A stretch of DNA of 64,000 nt from Hypomesus transpacificus (Eukaryota; Chordata; Actinopteri; Osmeriformes; Osmeridae), in NCBI RefSeq assembly GCF_021917145.1, contig NC_061076.1, positions 2,861,832-2,925,831 of the forward strand. The letters are read 5' to 3'. The notes under the pieces were generated by a model, which saw nothing but the letters and a program-made list of their open reading frames with translations, was not told the DNA's origin and did not search any database. Positions 45,153 through 55,957 of this stretch are shown here, piece after piece. Position numbers and translations under genes: made by a program. Each line of letters starts with the position of its first letter. Positions within the stretch are counted from its first letter, which is position 1.

Positions 45153-48051
45153 TTAAACCTTATGAATAGCATCCCTGGCAGGGTCATCCTGGAGAAGCTT
45201 GGCTTGGTCCAACGCTCTCTCAAAGTGAGCAACACTAGATTTGAAGTTCCCAAGTTTCACTGACAGCAGGCACAAAGCAAAATCAACAATTCAGTTCAAT
45301 TCTATTCACTGGCAGAGGAAAAGGGAACTGTAAGGAATGAGGAACTGACACTAATATGATGTTTCCAATAATACAAAGTATCAAACAAAACTCCACTCGA
45401 TGGCTCAACGCGCAACACTTACACTCTGACTGTGCGACCAACACACACGCATTCAGTTGCCACTTCTCATCTGTTATTTCATCGGCTGCTAGGAGAGAAC
45501 GAACGCCGTAGTCACGCGCTTCTGCATAGCGTTTGAGCTCCAAGTGGCAGCGGCCTATCTCATGAAACAGCCAGGTCCTCTCCAAACCAGCATGAGCAAG
45601 AGGGATCTTCTCCTCCCAGCTAAAACAGGTTTCAAGTTCAGAGAGGAAAAAAAGTTATTTTTCAAAACAAACGACTCCCTTTTACTGTATACTGTATGTC
45701 ATTGAGTTTCAAAGTCCACTTACGCAACAAGAGCGTGATGGAACTTCCCAATCCGGGCGTACACTCTGCCAATGTTGTCAAGAGCCCGAGACTTTGCATC
45801 TGAGAGCTTGCTGTTGCGCCGAAACGCCAAGAAGAGAAATACTGATGATCCAAATAGTTTGAGGCGATATTTTTGACGAAAAGGGGATACTTACCATTGT
45901 TTGGCCAACTCCAGGTCCTTCTGATGTTGTGCAGAGCCTTGTCCATATGTCCCAGGTCAAGTAAGGCATTCCCAATGCAACTGTGTAGGTTGCCAAGCAC
46001 CTCCTTCTTATTGGGCACCGTTTCTTCAGACCAGAACTGTACTGTCTTCAGAACTTCTCGAGCTCTCTTGAGGCTACCCTCTGCATTGCCTGCACTCAAG
46101 GCTAAGAGGAAAAACATACAATCATCAAAAGTTCTAAGCCATCATTTGCAGCTTTCATGTCTCTCTTACCTGTATCAATCTCCTCCAGGCTCTGGAGCAC
46201 GAAATGGCTGGGGTCAGAGGGGGGATTCTGACGGCTCTTGTTCCATTTCCGCTGAGTGAGTTTACGATCCCTCTCCCGTGCATAGATGGGCTTCTGCTGT
46301 CGCCAGAACTCAGTGCGAGTGTCCAGATAAGTGATGCAGTTCAGGATGACGTCCTGCAGCCTCTCGCCACCCCGCATCTTACCTTTCACCAAGTCTGGAG
46401 ACCATTTATAAAACCATCTTTAAAAGTGTAACATTGCCAAATACCCTTCTTCCTTGATTAGTATTGGCAATAAGTATGAAACGAAATTCCTTAAAGTTTC
46501 AGTAGAAGGTCAGAAGTACCATTCATGCAAGAGAGGTTGGTAAAACAGAGGCAGAACATTGTCCACTAATGAGTGTGGGGGTGTATGATTAGTATAACAC
46601 AAAGAAAAACACATTGGCCCAACAGGGCGAGGCTTACCCTCATCCTTCAGTAACTTCTCAAGGTACTCCTTGTCACTATACAGCTCCCCAAGCAGCTGCT
46701 TGGCCGTCTTCTCACCCTTTGGTGTTTTCTGGCTCTGCTGCCTCAATTCCCTCCTCAGCGGGTGAGCTAGTGTCTTTTGCCGTCCCTTCTTTCCCTGTCA
46801 TTCAGTTACATTTCATCATTTAGCAGATGCTCTTATCCAGAGCGACTTACAGTAAGTACAGGAATGTTCTCCCCGAGGCAAGTAGGGTGAAGTGCTTTGC
46901 CCAAGGACACGTCAGTTTGCACGGCCGGGAATCGAACCAACAACCTTCTGATTAATAGTCCGACGCCCTAACCACTCAGCCATCTGAACCCCCTATCAGT
47001 TGTTAGGGGTGATCTAAAATGATGCCCACGGGTACAAGGGGAAGGTGATGGACGATGTTCATTTTGAAACTTGAGCTCACCTCATCACTCTTGTGGAAGC
47101 AAGATAAGTCCCCTTTGTTTTCCAGTTTGACAGAGGAGGGGCCTGGAATGGCACAGAGACAGGGGTTTAAAAAAAGAAAAAAAGACAGCATCCAGTGAAT
47201 TATTCAAATACAGCCATGAGCTGAAACCTGAAGATGGCAGACTTCTACAACTTACTGCCTACAGAGTTGTCAATAGCTTCTTGAGCCTTCTGTATGCCCA
47301 GTCTAAACTCCTGTAACTCTGGCCTGAGTTTGTGACCCCTGTGGAAAAACACCAGTGCAAATTCGAAGTCTCCCATTGTGTACAAGGCCTCTGCTTTCTG
47401 ATACAAACCCTGGAACGATAGTACAAAACCCACATGTTCAATTAACATATTTCATGTTAGAAAAATAATGATCGTACTTTTAATCTTTGGCAAAATTGCA
47501 CCGCCTTTGGTAATTGTATGTGGTAGGCTAGGAATACTGGAGCAGAAATGTGCAATCGCTCTAAAAACACATGAAGAATCATGTGATTCTGAGAACATTA
47601 CAGAAACATGATTGATAGTGTCTCTACGTTTAATAAGTCCGTCTGTCTGGATTATCAAGACCGGAAAATGCTGCACCTTGAAAAATTCCTTGTCCTGTTT
47701 GAGTGACGCTTCTGCATCCCGAAGAGCATTTTCGGAGTCCCCCATCTTTACATAGCATTTCGATCTAGCAACCAGACAGTTTTTGTCGTCCGGCTGGAGA
47801 ATCAATGCCTGTAACATGTAACATCAATACATTTCATGATAACACATTATAGCTTTCTAGCAAGATAGTTTGTGTGTATTATAGAGGGTAGAGCTAAGTT
47901 AGCAGGTGCCTGGTCGTCATATACAGTACTGTACCGTAGAATAGCTTTCTACAGCTTTGACATATTCCCCTTTCTGGTACAATTGGTCTCCCTCTGCCAT
48001 GTATGTAGAAAATGTGCTCTTGGGGCCTTGGTCTCCTTCCGTGTCAGACAT
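45153..48051 (-). CDS. ODAD4: ODAD4 (TTC25), outer dynein arm docking complex subunit 4; 10 coding exons, with one apparent frameshift
   Basis: Minus-strand exons are 47935-48051, 47677-47808, 47256-47409, 47081-47142, 46638-46794, 46170-46394, 45895-46101, 45724-45810, 45423-45619 and 45153-45259; 1445 nt. All borders are GT/AG and phases fit, except that exon 7 is one base short. Its start reads LLDLGHMDKAL; the homologous continuation (QKDLELAKQ) is in another frame from about 45929. Allowing one missing base gives about 481 aa. Family blocks include STYMAEGDQLYQKGEY, DDKNCLVARSKC, TMGDFEFALVFFHRG, FWRQQKPIYARERDRKL and TWLFHEIGRCHLEL. TPR repeats lie at both ends. The protein docks outer dynein arms on motile ciliary axonemes. 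It lacks the long low-complexity C-terminal tail of the human protein (about 672 aa); the stop follows AIHKV. A SINE lies next to the acceptor of exon 46638-46794. Confidence 0.92.
46808..46995 (-). mobile_element. tRNA-derived SINE in ODAD4 intron 4, next to a splice acceptor
   Basis: Same family as the copy at 24461-24652: on minus, a tRNA-like head with GGTTCGATTCCC, then the CTTGGGCAAAG...CACTTCACCC middle, ending in GTCGCTCTGGATAAGAGCAT and CTGCTAAAT. Short direct repeats TCAGTT (46802-46807 and 46996-47001) are a plausible target-site duplication. It has the same orientation as ODAD4. Its left edge on plus is 13 bp from exon 46638-46794. Confidence 0.85.
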
Positions 48052-49795
48052 TATGAACAAATCGTTCTTAACGTTAGGCAAATAGGGCCTTCTCTATGTT
48101 AGACGGCGACAGCAAGGATCAGTGGTAAGAAACAGCAGTGTGTCCCATCAGGGTATCCTAGCAACCAGTCAAACAAGTCCTGTAGTTGGGAAAACATTTG
48201 AGCTTGTAGACTTTTATCGAAGGTCATTGAACACATATCTGCCCAGAGTTGCAAAAGCTGGACATGCACTGGCTTTTGATTGTAAAATATCACCGATCAA
48301 CGTGTAATTTTCAGTCCCCTTATGCAATATAAGACTATAGTCTCAACACTGCCCTCTTAAGTCTAGTTCGAGTAAACTATAGGATTGGAATGAGTCTGAG
48401 CAAAATAGAAAAATACAACTGAAAATGCTGCTATTCCGTTGTCCCAGACGACACATGGAATAAAGACAAATATGATACATTTCATGGGAGGAATCCAGAG
48501 AGGCTAACTTTATTTACATGACTGTGTGGTAGTAGTTGTTCCAACTTATGATGAGAGATGAGAATGCTTTTATTTTCGAAGTGCACCAAATGGACAAAAT
48601 ATCCTACTCAGCATGTTAACTTGATTAGGTTTTTATGTCATCATGTAATCCAGATGACCGCAATACGTTTGTCAATTCTTTACTTTGATGACTAATTAGC
48701 GCTATATATTTAACACGATTTGTTTGCTTGATGTAGTTGACAGATGTCAGTTTTTCACAGATGCAGTTTAAGTGCAACAAAATTTTCCTGAGTTTGTGCA
48801 ATTAGGAAGCTGGTCCTTGGTTGCATTTTCATAATATAAGCATTCTCATCTAGAGCTTAGATACTCTATGAAACACAACATTTACATATTACATATGTAT
48901 AAAATAAAATAAACAGTTATCAACTATAAACATAAATTAACACTTTACATTCCAGTAAAATATACAATGCAGCAACCGGTGAATGGCAACATCGAACATA
49001 AAACTTGAGGTGAGAAAGCCAACCACACAGAAGGTGAAAGTGCTAGCTTTACAAGCCAACAAAGCCATCTCTTTACTGCACATGAACAACAGTCCATGAA
49101 CAAATATGATCTCCAGCAGTTGTGGAAAATCAATGCTGAACCTTAACAGTTCCTATAACATGGGGACAAGTACACAGCTGTCAGTAAGCATATCCACAGC
49201 TGGTGAATTTTGGTTCTCGAGTATACTGGTTCAGAGGGGAGGTGTTGGGCTATAGCAATATTACAAGTTGCTAAGTAACCCATGTCATTTCCTCCTTTGG
49301 AAACGACCGGGCAAGAAACTAACTTGCATGCTTTGAATACTTCCAGGAGAGCGGTTTAAGAGGCATGCTTACTGTCCCAAAGCTTCTCAGAGGTTTCCCC
49401 ATGGGTCACAGATGCTCTGGGCTTCAACTGCTCAGACTCGGTAGCTACACCATCACTCTTAGGAAACATTGCATGATTCAGGCTCGTACTTGGTTTGGCC
49501 ACCATTCTCTTTAAAACCATCATGTAACCAGCTATTAAAGACTTCCAGAATGTTTTTTTTCTTTTCTTTTAAGGAAATCAACTCAAAACCAGTAATAGGT
49601 GTACTTTCAACTTGCTGTTTGAGCACAATTTGTTTGTTGCATGGTGTCATTGGATAGCATTCATTTAGTCAATGGCATAGACAGTCTGACTGAGAAACAG
49701 TCAGACACGTTAAAATGAGGGTAGGTACGAGTTATAGAGGGTTGAATTTGTTTATGTCCATGATGTTGGAACGGCAGAGGTATTGGATTCCCAAA
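48052..49795. other. ODAD4 promoter region and DNAJC7 3' UTR
   Basis: The left 250-400 bp hold the ODAD4 5' UTR and promoter. The DNAJC7 3' UTR probably runs to the minus-strand AATAAA at 48509-48514, about 1.3 kb past its stop. No coding sequence was recognised. Confidence 0.5.
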
Positions 49796-52700
49796 TTAAC
49801 CAAACTGGAAAAAGAAATTTCCTGGTCCAGATGCTATAATACAAAACACACAAGATCATTATTAGTTTGTTTTAACATTCTTTACCTAAATGACTAAAAT
49901 TTTTGGGGGATAGGATAAAAAGAAAGAAGTGTTTCCTGGTATACGTACATGAGTTACCTTCGAAACTATAGCCTCCTGGCCCTCCGAAGAATGCCTTGAA
50001 AATGTTGTTGGCATCAAAATCTGGGAAAGACACGAACACATGAGTATGTCCCTGACAATCAGACACAACACTCCTAACACACTGAAGGCAGTGACGACCC
50101 CCTCCTTCCCACATCCCTAGGTGCTAACCTCCCATGTTCACGCCATCATCCTCCAGGTCCTGACCGTTGTCATAACGAGATTTCTTCTTGGGGTCGGAAA
50201 GCACGGTGAACGCCTCTCCGACCTCCTTAAACTTCTTCTCCTCCTCCTTTTGCACCTCCGCACTAGCTGAACTGTGACGGTCTGGCGGAGCAACAGAACA
50301 GACCCTTAGCGCGGCGGCGTCCTGCAGCTCTGAAACATGTTGATCGGTATGACCAGTCCCCTAATTCCTACCTGGATGATGCATGAGGGCTCGTTTACGA
50401 TAAGCCTTCTTGATTTCGTCCTCGGTAGCTTTCTTGTCCACGCCCAGCACCTTGTAATAATCTTTCCGCTTGCTTTTCTTCAACTCCAGCTGTGCATTCT
50501 TCAGAAGGTGCTTGTGCTCTAAGACAATGAGTTAAACCAACATAATAAACCATGAGATAAAAGGGGGATGTAGAGGTAAACTCAAGATATCAGTTCTCAG
50601 AGGTGCACTCCCAACAAGGAGACAATAGGTGGCGCTGTATTGTAACAGAACCGTCTCCTTCACGACAGTGTAAACGACTCTCAAATGCATGTGAATTTAG
50701 TTTGGTGAAATAACAGTGAATAATGAAAGGAGATTGTTGAGAAAATAGGGCATCGTGTTCTAGACAGGAGAGGGTGAGTCATTGATGGAGACAGATACCT
50801 TTTGTCTTCTCTGTTTGGTAGACCTTCTCATAATCCCGCACTGCATCCTCATGCTGCTCGATGTCCATGTAACTACAGAACGCACACACACACACACAGG
50901 AACAATCACCAATATTCCCATATCGGAAAATCTCAGCGTGAAGAAGAAAACAATATTTACAAAGTCCTGGATATTAAGCAATGGAATCATGTGAAAGGCA
51001 CTTGCTAAATGACCTTAACGGGAATGTAACATAAGATAGTCTCTTAATTTCACTCGCACTCATTCTGAACTGTCCATGCATGTAGTCGCCACGCTCAGGC
51101 CAGACATTGACCTACCATTGCGCTCTCCGTAAGTAGGCCTTGATGTAGGTCCCGTCCAGCCTGATTGCCTTTGTGCAGTCTTCGATGGCCTGCTCTAGTT
51201 TTTTCAGCTTTCAAAGGAAAAGGAAAAGAAGAGTGAGACTGAGATGCTGGCCCACTTCTAGTGGTTAGATAGAGGGCAACAAAACAAAAGAGCAGACTCA
51301 GATATATAACAAACCCCCAAAAAAACACACACAGTAAGTAGGTGCTCACCAGAAATCTGAACGTGTATAAATTTACAGTATGTCATTGTATGAGTATGCA
51401 TATAAACTTACTGGCTCAGAAGGCAAACCTTTTGACAGGACAGTAGCTTGTATTGTCTTAAGTTCATCTGTCAATTGCTTTCAGAGTGTGTGACTTCCTC
51501 GTGGATTTACAACTGATAAAGATTGGGGATTTTTACGTGTATACGTGTATGCATCAGTTCTATGCTGATGAAAAACTCATCAGTAAATTTAGGGAAACGG
51601 TGTCTATAATATGAAGCCTTAAAACGATGGATACCAAAACAGCGCAAAGAGTGGATACAGAGACAAGAGAGATGATCTTCCTTGTGCTTCACCTTGGATC
51701 CAACGGTGCCCCTATTGCAGTACAGCTTGGCGTTGGTTTTGATGTTGTTGGGGTCTATTGTCAGGGCCTCAGAATACAGCTCATAGGCTGTCTCATAGTT
51801 CCCCTCCTTGAAAGCCTTGTTGCCCTCCTCTTTCTTGGCTTTAAGTGCTTTGGCATTCTGGAGTAGAAAAGAAAATACATTAGGGACCACTGAGAAGCAC
51901 TCTACATTATAATCAAGCCACTGAGAATGGAGATTTTTTGTCATGTGTGATGGTTTAATGACGTTTTGTGGTATTCTTCAACACATGAAGACTGAGGGCA
52001 CATATCCATATAGAGTTTTTCTCTGAAAATCGCTGGAGGAGTGCTGAGGACCACTTCAACTCAGTGCAAGCCAGTAGTTTAAACAACATATTCTTGGATA
52101 AATTAAGCTCATCATTATTGGACATTTTCATCTCTCTGACTGTTGAGTGGCTAGCAAGCTGAAAAAGAGCGCCTTTCTCTAAAGTTCAGAGATTTCAACT
52201 AGAAGCGCTCGGAGCGGCAGCCATTTTATTCTCAAGGCAGCCGCATGCACCATCTCCTCATTAGGAACAAGTGAAAAAAAATACCGGCACTCAAAAAAAA
52301 AAACGCTGTATGGACACTCAGCCTTACTCTGCAGGCGAGGCGAGCCTTCTCGTGGTCAGGGGCCATGCGCAAGGCCTGGACAAAGAACTGGACAGCCTTG
52401 TCAATGCAGTCCTCATAGTACAGACAGAGGCCTCGCACGTACAGAGCATCCCCATTGGTCGAGTCCATCCTCAGGATATCACTGTGGCCAACAAAAACAA
52501 GACACGTTTCTCTGAAGGAGAGTCGTGCATAGACTTACTTCTAAAATCGCAATCCGGATGTCATTAAAGCGGTTACCTGGCTACGGATTGAGCTTCCGGG
52601 TAGCGTCCCAGCAAGGCCAAACACTCTGCTTTGAGTACTTTGAATCGGTGGCAGGCGGAAGCAGACTCCAAGGCACGGTCCATACAGAAGACAACCTAGA

Positions 52701-54689
52701 GCAACCAGAGCCACAGAGACACAGTCATGTCTAGAACCCGGGAAAACGTGTCATAAAGAAACTGAGAACGACAACTGCTTACCATTCTAAAGTCGCGCTT
52801 TTCGAACCCAATTTCCGCCATCTTCTCATACTCTAGGATCGAGTCTGCATTCTTCAACTGGATTTGAGACAACACCTCTCCATAAGACATGCTTGATATA
52901 ATAAATCACTGTCATTTAGGTATTTGCTACTTATTAATAGAGTGAGCAAGATTGCGAAGGGGCCAGTTTGCTGTGGTTCATGAGGTAATGCCCAGCTAGT
53001 CTGACGCACCTCCTGCTGTGCCTGGCTGTTGTCAGGTTCAAGCTCTAGAACCTTCTGGAAACAGCGGCTAGCAGCCATGGCGTTGCCAAGAGACAGATGG
53101 CACTTTCCTTCTCGTAGATGACCCTGTGGGACAATTGACTCATAGTTCTCATTTGGAGCTGTGACACAGAGATATGAAACACCCAAGAAGTCCAACTCTC
53201 CCAAAAGCAATTATTTACATGCTCAAATTTACCATTTGTCTTTACTTCTAATCTACCATGAAAACTCTTCGAAATACTAGCATTTTAGTAAGAACTAATT
53301 GCTTACAAATGAGGGGTAGTCTCCTCTGTAAAGTCTACCTTCATAAAAGTGTCATCCAGCCGCACTGCCTGCTGGGAGTCTTCCAGCGCCTCTCTATATC
53401 GGCTTAGCATCATCAGTGTAGCTGCACGGTTTCCGTAGTAACTGGCATTCTTGGGACACATGTCTATCAAGAGTATACAACAACTTTCAAATGAATTTCT
53501 TTTTTTTTCAAAGTTAATTTTGTTTGTTACTTGCCACAGTTCACATAGCTGTTCATGTGAACAGGACAATAGTACACAGTGAATCGTTGAAAACTTCACA
53601 AACTTTACCTATTGCCTTGGTATAGTAGTTAAATGCTTCAGAATAATCCTTTTTAATGTAGTAGGCATTTCCTTGTTCTTTGTAGCCCTCCGCTTCTCTG
53701 ACACATACACAAGAAAACAAAAGTATTATGACATAGATTAAAATATATAAACTGGACAATGTTGACAATAATTATGTCCGAGAGGGCTTACGACAGAATT
53801 GAACAAGAGGACAGAGTTTAAATGAATTGTGTTGAATGCTGTCTCCGAATAGATCAGGACTGTCATCAAACATTAGGTCGAGACCTAACCTATATGTTGA
53901 TAGTATGCTTGTCACATTAAACATTCAAAACACAAACCTGATCTCAGTAAGTGACACACATATGCATACAGTAGTAGTAGCAAGGCTGAGGTTTGTGTCA
54001 ATCTGCGTCTAAACTGAGCTTCTAAGGCACGGGTGAGTTATCTTTGGGTTGAGGTTGTGACAGGTCTGCTACACAAAACCAGACTATGTATAGAAACAGC
54101 CACCACAGCAGCACAGAATGCTAGATCCAATCCCAAGAAAGTCTCGAGACGAAATAGACGTGCGCAGTACATGAAACACATGACACCCTGTAGGGCACAC
54201 TGACACCGCTGGCTTTTTTAGGAAGCTCCGCCATCCTTCACACTCCTTGATGTAGTTCAGATCATAATTATAGATTGAACACATAGCGTTAGACAGCTGT
54301 CAATGACTGAATCAAAAATGTATTTAAGTTGATGATATGTCACTACATATTCGGCCTGCCTATAGCTTAGTCAGAGTCCAATAATTGTCAGAAAACGGAA
54401 TGAGGCCAAAAGAAAAGTTAATTCTAACGGTACCAGCTTGCTGCTACAGTGGTAGCTAGCTGGAAAGCAGGGCTAGTTGTGCTATATAACGCGTTGTGGC
54501 TAGTGTGACAGTATCAAATCGCCAGAAAAAACTCACACTGGGTATTGGCACTATTATATTACATTCAAGGCGTGTGTTGTCAATTGTATTTAGCTGTGCC
54601 CTTATGGTTACGTACCTCTCCAATTCTTCGTCACTAAGTAATTCCATCTCTTGGTCCATGTTCACATCATCATAGTCCACATTCGCCAT
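49796..54689 (-). CDS. DNAJC7: DNAJC7 (TPR2), TPR and J-domain co-chaperone, complete in 14 coding exons
   Basis: Minus-strand exons are 54616-54689, 53609-53697, 53339-53463, 53010-53123, 52783-52857, 52577-52695, 52328-52481, 51693-51857, 51116-51207, 50799-50872, 50372-50518, 50129-50281, 49958-50020 and 49796-49833; 1482 nt, 493 aa (human 494). The N-terminus ([25 protein letters not shown]) differs from mammals, but from [12 protein letters not shown] on it matches closely. Three TPR blocks are visible, for example [33 protein letters not shown] and [18 protein letters not shown] domain follows ([22 protein letters not shown]), with its HPD signature split over the 50372-50518/50129-50281 junction. 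The tail is [12 protein letters not shown], encoded by a 38-nt last exon. It binds HSP70 and HSP90 in the cytosol and regulates transfer of clients such as steroid receptors. The gene is head-to-head with NKIRAS2. Confidence 0.97.
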
Positions 54690-55151
54690 TTTGCCGAGAC
54701 AGGGGGCGGGGCTGCAAACAGCCAATTCTCGATTTTTGACAGTTGCTCCGCCTTTCTTTTTGGTTACGTCGTTACGTAGACAGTAAACAGGAAGTCCCCA
54801 GTTTCCCAGCCGTTTATTTACTTCTTTTTTTTCCTAAACGACAATCGCTTGAGCTTTAAACAGGTAGTAAAATTGCTTTCACTGACACACTCATCAGGAA
54901 ATTGTTCGAGGTGAGACTTTATTGTAAACATCTAGCCAATGTTCACTGGTAAATACAACTATCAATTTTTCAGAAACTAATGGCAGCGACAGTACCTAGC
55001 TAGCCCATTGTAGCACTGCTGCAGCTAGCTAGACTCTTCTTTCTTAAAGTAGTATGTTTCTATCGTATGTCCCCATTTTCATGTTCATTGTACTTTACGT
55101 TATCTGCAAATGGCTTGTTTTACAATGGCATTCTTAAATTACAGATTGACC
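54690..55151. promoter_or_regulatory. DNAJC7-NKIRAS2 bidirectional promoter
   Basis: A 462-bp interval lies between divergent start codons. It contains a GC box (gggggcggggc, 54702-54712), a CCAAT box (54722-54726), a CRE-like TTACGTCG (54764-54771) and an ETS-type ACAGGAAGT (54787-54795). There is no TATA box in the central part, typical of housekeeping bidirectional promoters. A likely non-coding first exon of NKIRAS2 ends at the donor GAG/GTGAGA (54910/54911), joined to the acceptor at 55143-55144. Confidence 0.65.
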
Positions 55152-55957
55152 ATGGGCAAAAGTTGTAAAGTGGTAGTGTGCGGTCTTGCCGCTGTTGGCA
55201 AAACTGCTGTATTGGAACAACTGCTGTATGCCAACCACATTGCTGGTAGGTTAGCGGTTATTTTTGCTTGTTGTTATGTCACACTATACAAAAACAAAGG
55301 GTGAAATTAATTCAATCATTATGAATATACATAGTAATTTGTATCTGCGACGCACTTTTAGGTTCTGAATCCATGGAGACGTTGGAAGACATCTACATAG
55401 GGTCTATCGAAACTGACCGTGGCACACGAGAGCAGGTGCGCTTCTACGACACCCGGGGACTGCGGGATGGACTCGAGTTCCCTCGCCACTACTACTCATT
55501 TGCAGACGGTTTTGTGCTTGTCTACAGTATTGAAAGTAAGGAGTCATTTAAACGAATGGAGGCCCTCAAAAAGGACATTGACCGCCACAGGGACAAGAAA
55601 GAGGTCAGAATCTTAATCCATTTGTATCTAGTTTATTGTGAATGTGTTTACACAGTGTCTAACTGAGATCCCACCTGTACGGTTTGAGGCTAATGAATGA
55701 CTGTTCGTTCACAGGTGACTATTGTGGTTCTTGGGAACAAGCTGGATATGCAGGACCAGAGGAGGGTAGAATCAGACATGGCCCAGAACTGGGCCAAGAC
55801 GGAGAAAGTTCGTCTATGGGAGGTGTCAGTAGGAGATAGACGCAGCCTCATCGAGCCTTTTGTCTACCTGGCCAGTAAAATGACCCAGCCGCAAAGCAAG
55901 TCCACCTTCCCTTTGAGTCGCAACAAGAACAAGGGGAGTGGGTCTGTGGACAGCTGA
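55152..55957 (+). CDS. NKIRAS2: NKIRAS2 (kappaB-Ras2), small GTPase-like NF-kappaB inhibitor-interacting protein, 3 coding exons
   Basis: Exons are 55152-55245, 55362-55603 and 55715-55957; 579 nt, 192 aa (human 191). The start [11 protein letters not shown] is preceded by a 5' UTR acceptor at 55143-55144. The P-loop reads GLAAVGKT, so the position of Ras Gly12 is Ala, and the switch II region is DTRGLRDG where Ras has DTAGQ. Both are kappaB-Ras hallmarks linked to weak GTP hydrolysis. The base-recognition motif is LGNKLD. The C-terminus [13 protein letters not shown] lacks a CaaX box, as in the family. The protein binds the PEST region of IkappaB-beta and slows its degradation, and restrains Ral signalling. 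Paralogue NKIRAS1 is disfavoured by the DNAJC7 neighbourhood. Confidence 0.95.
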
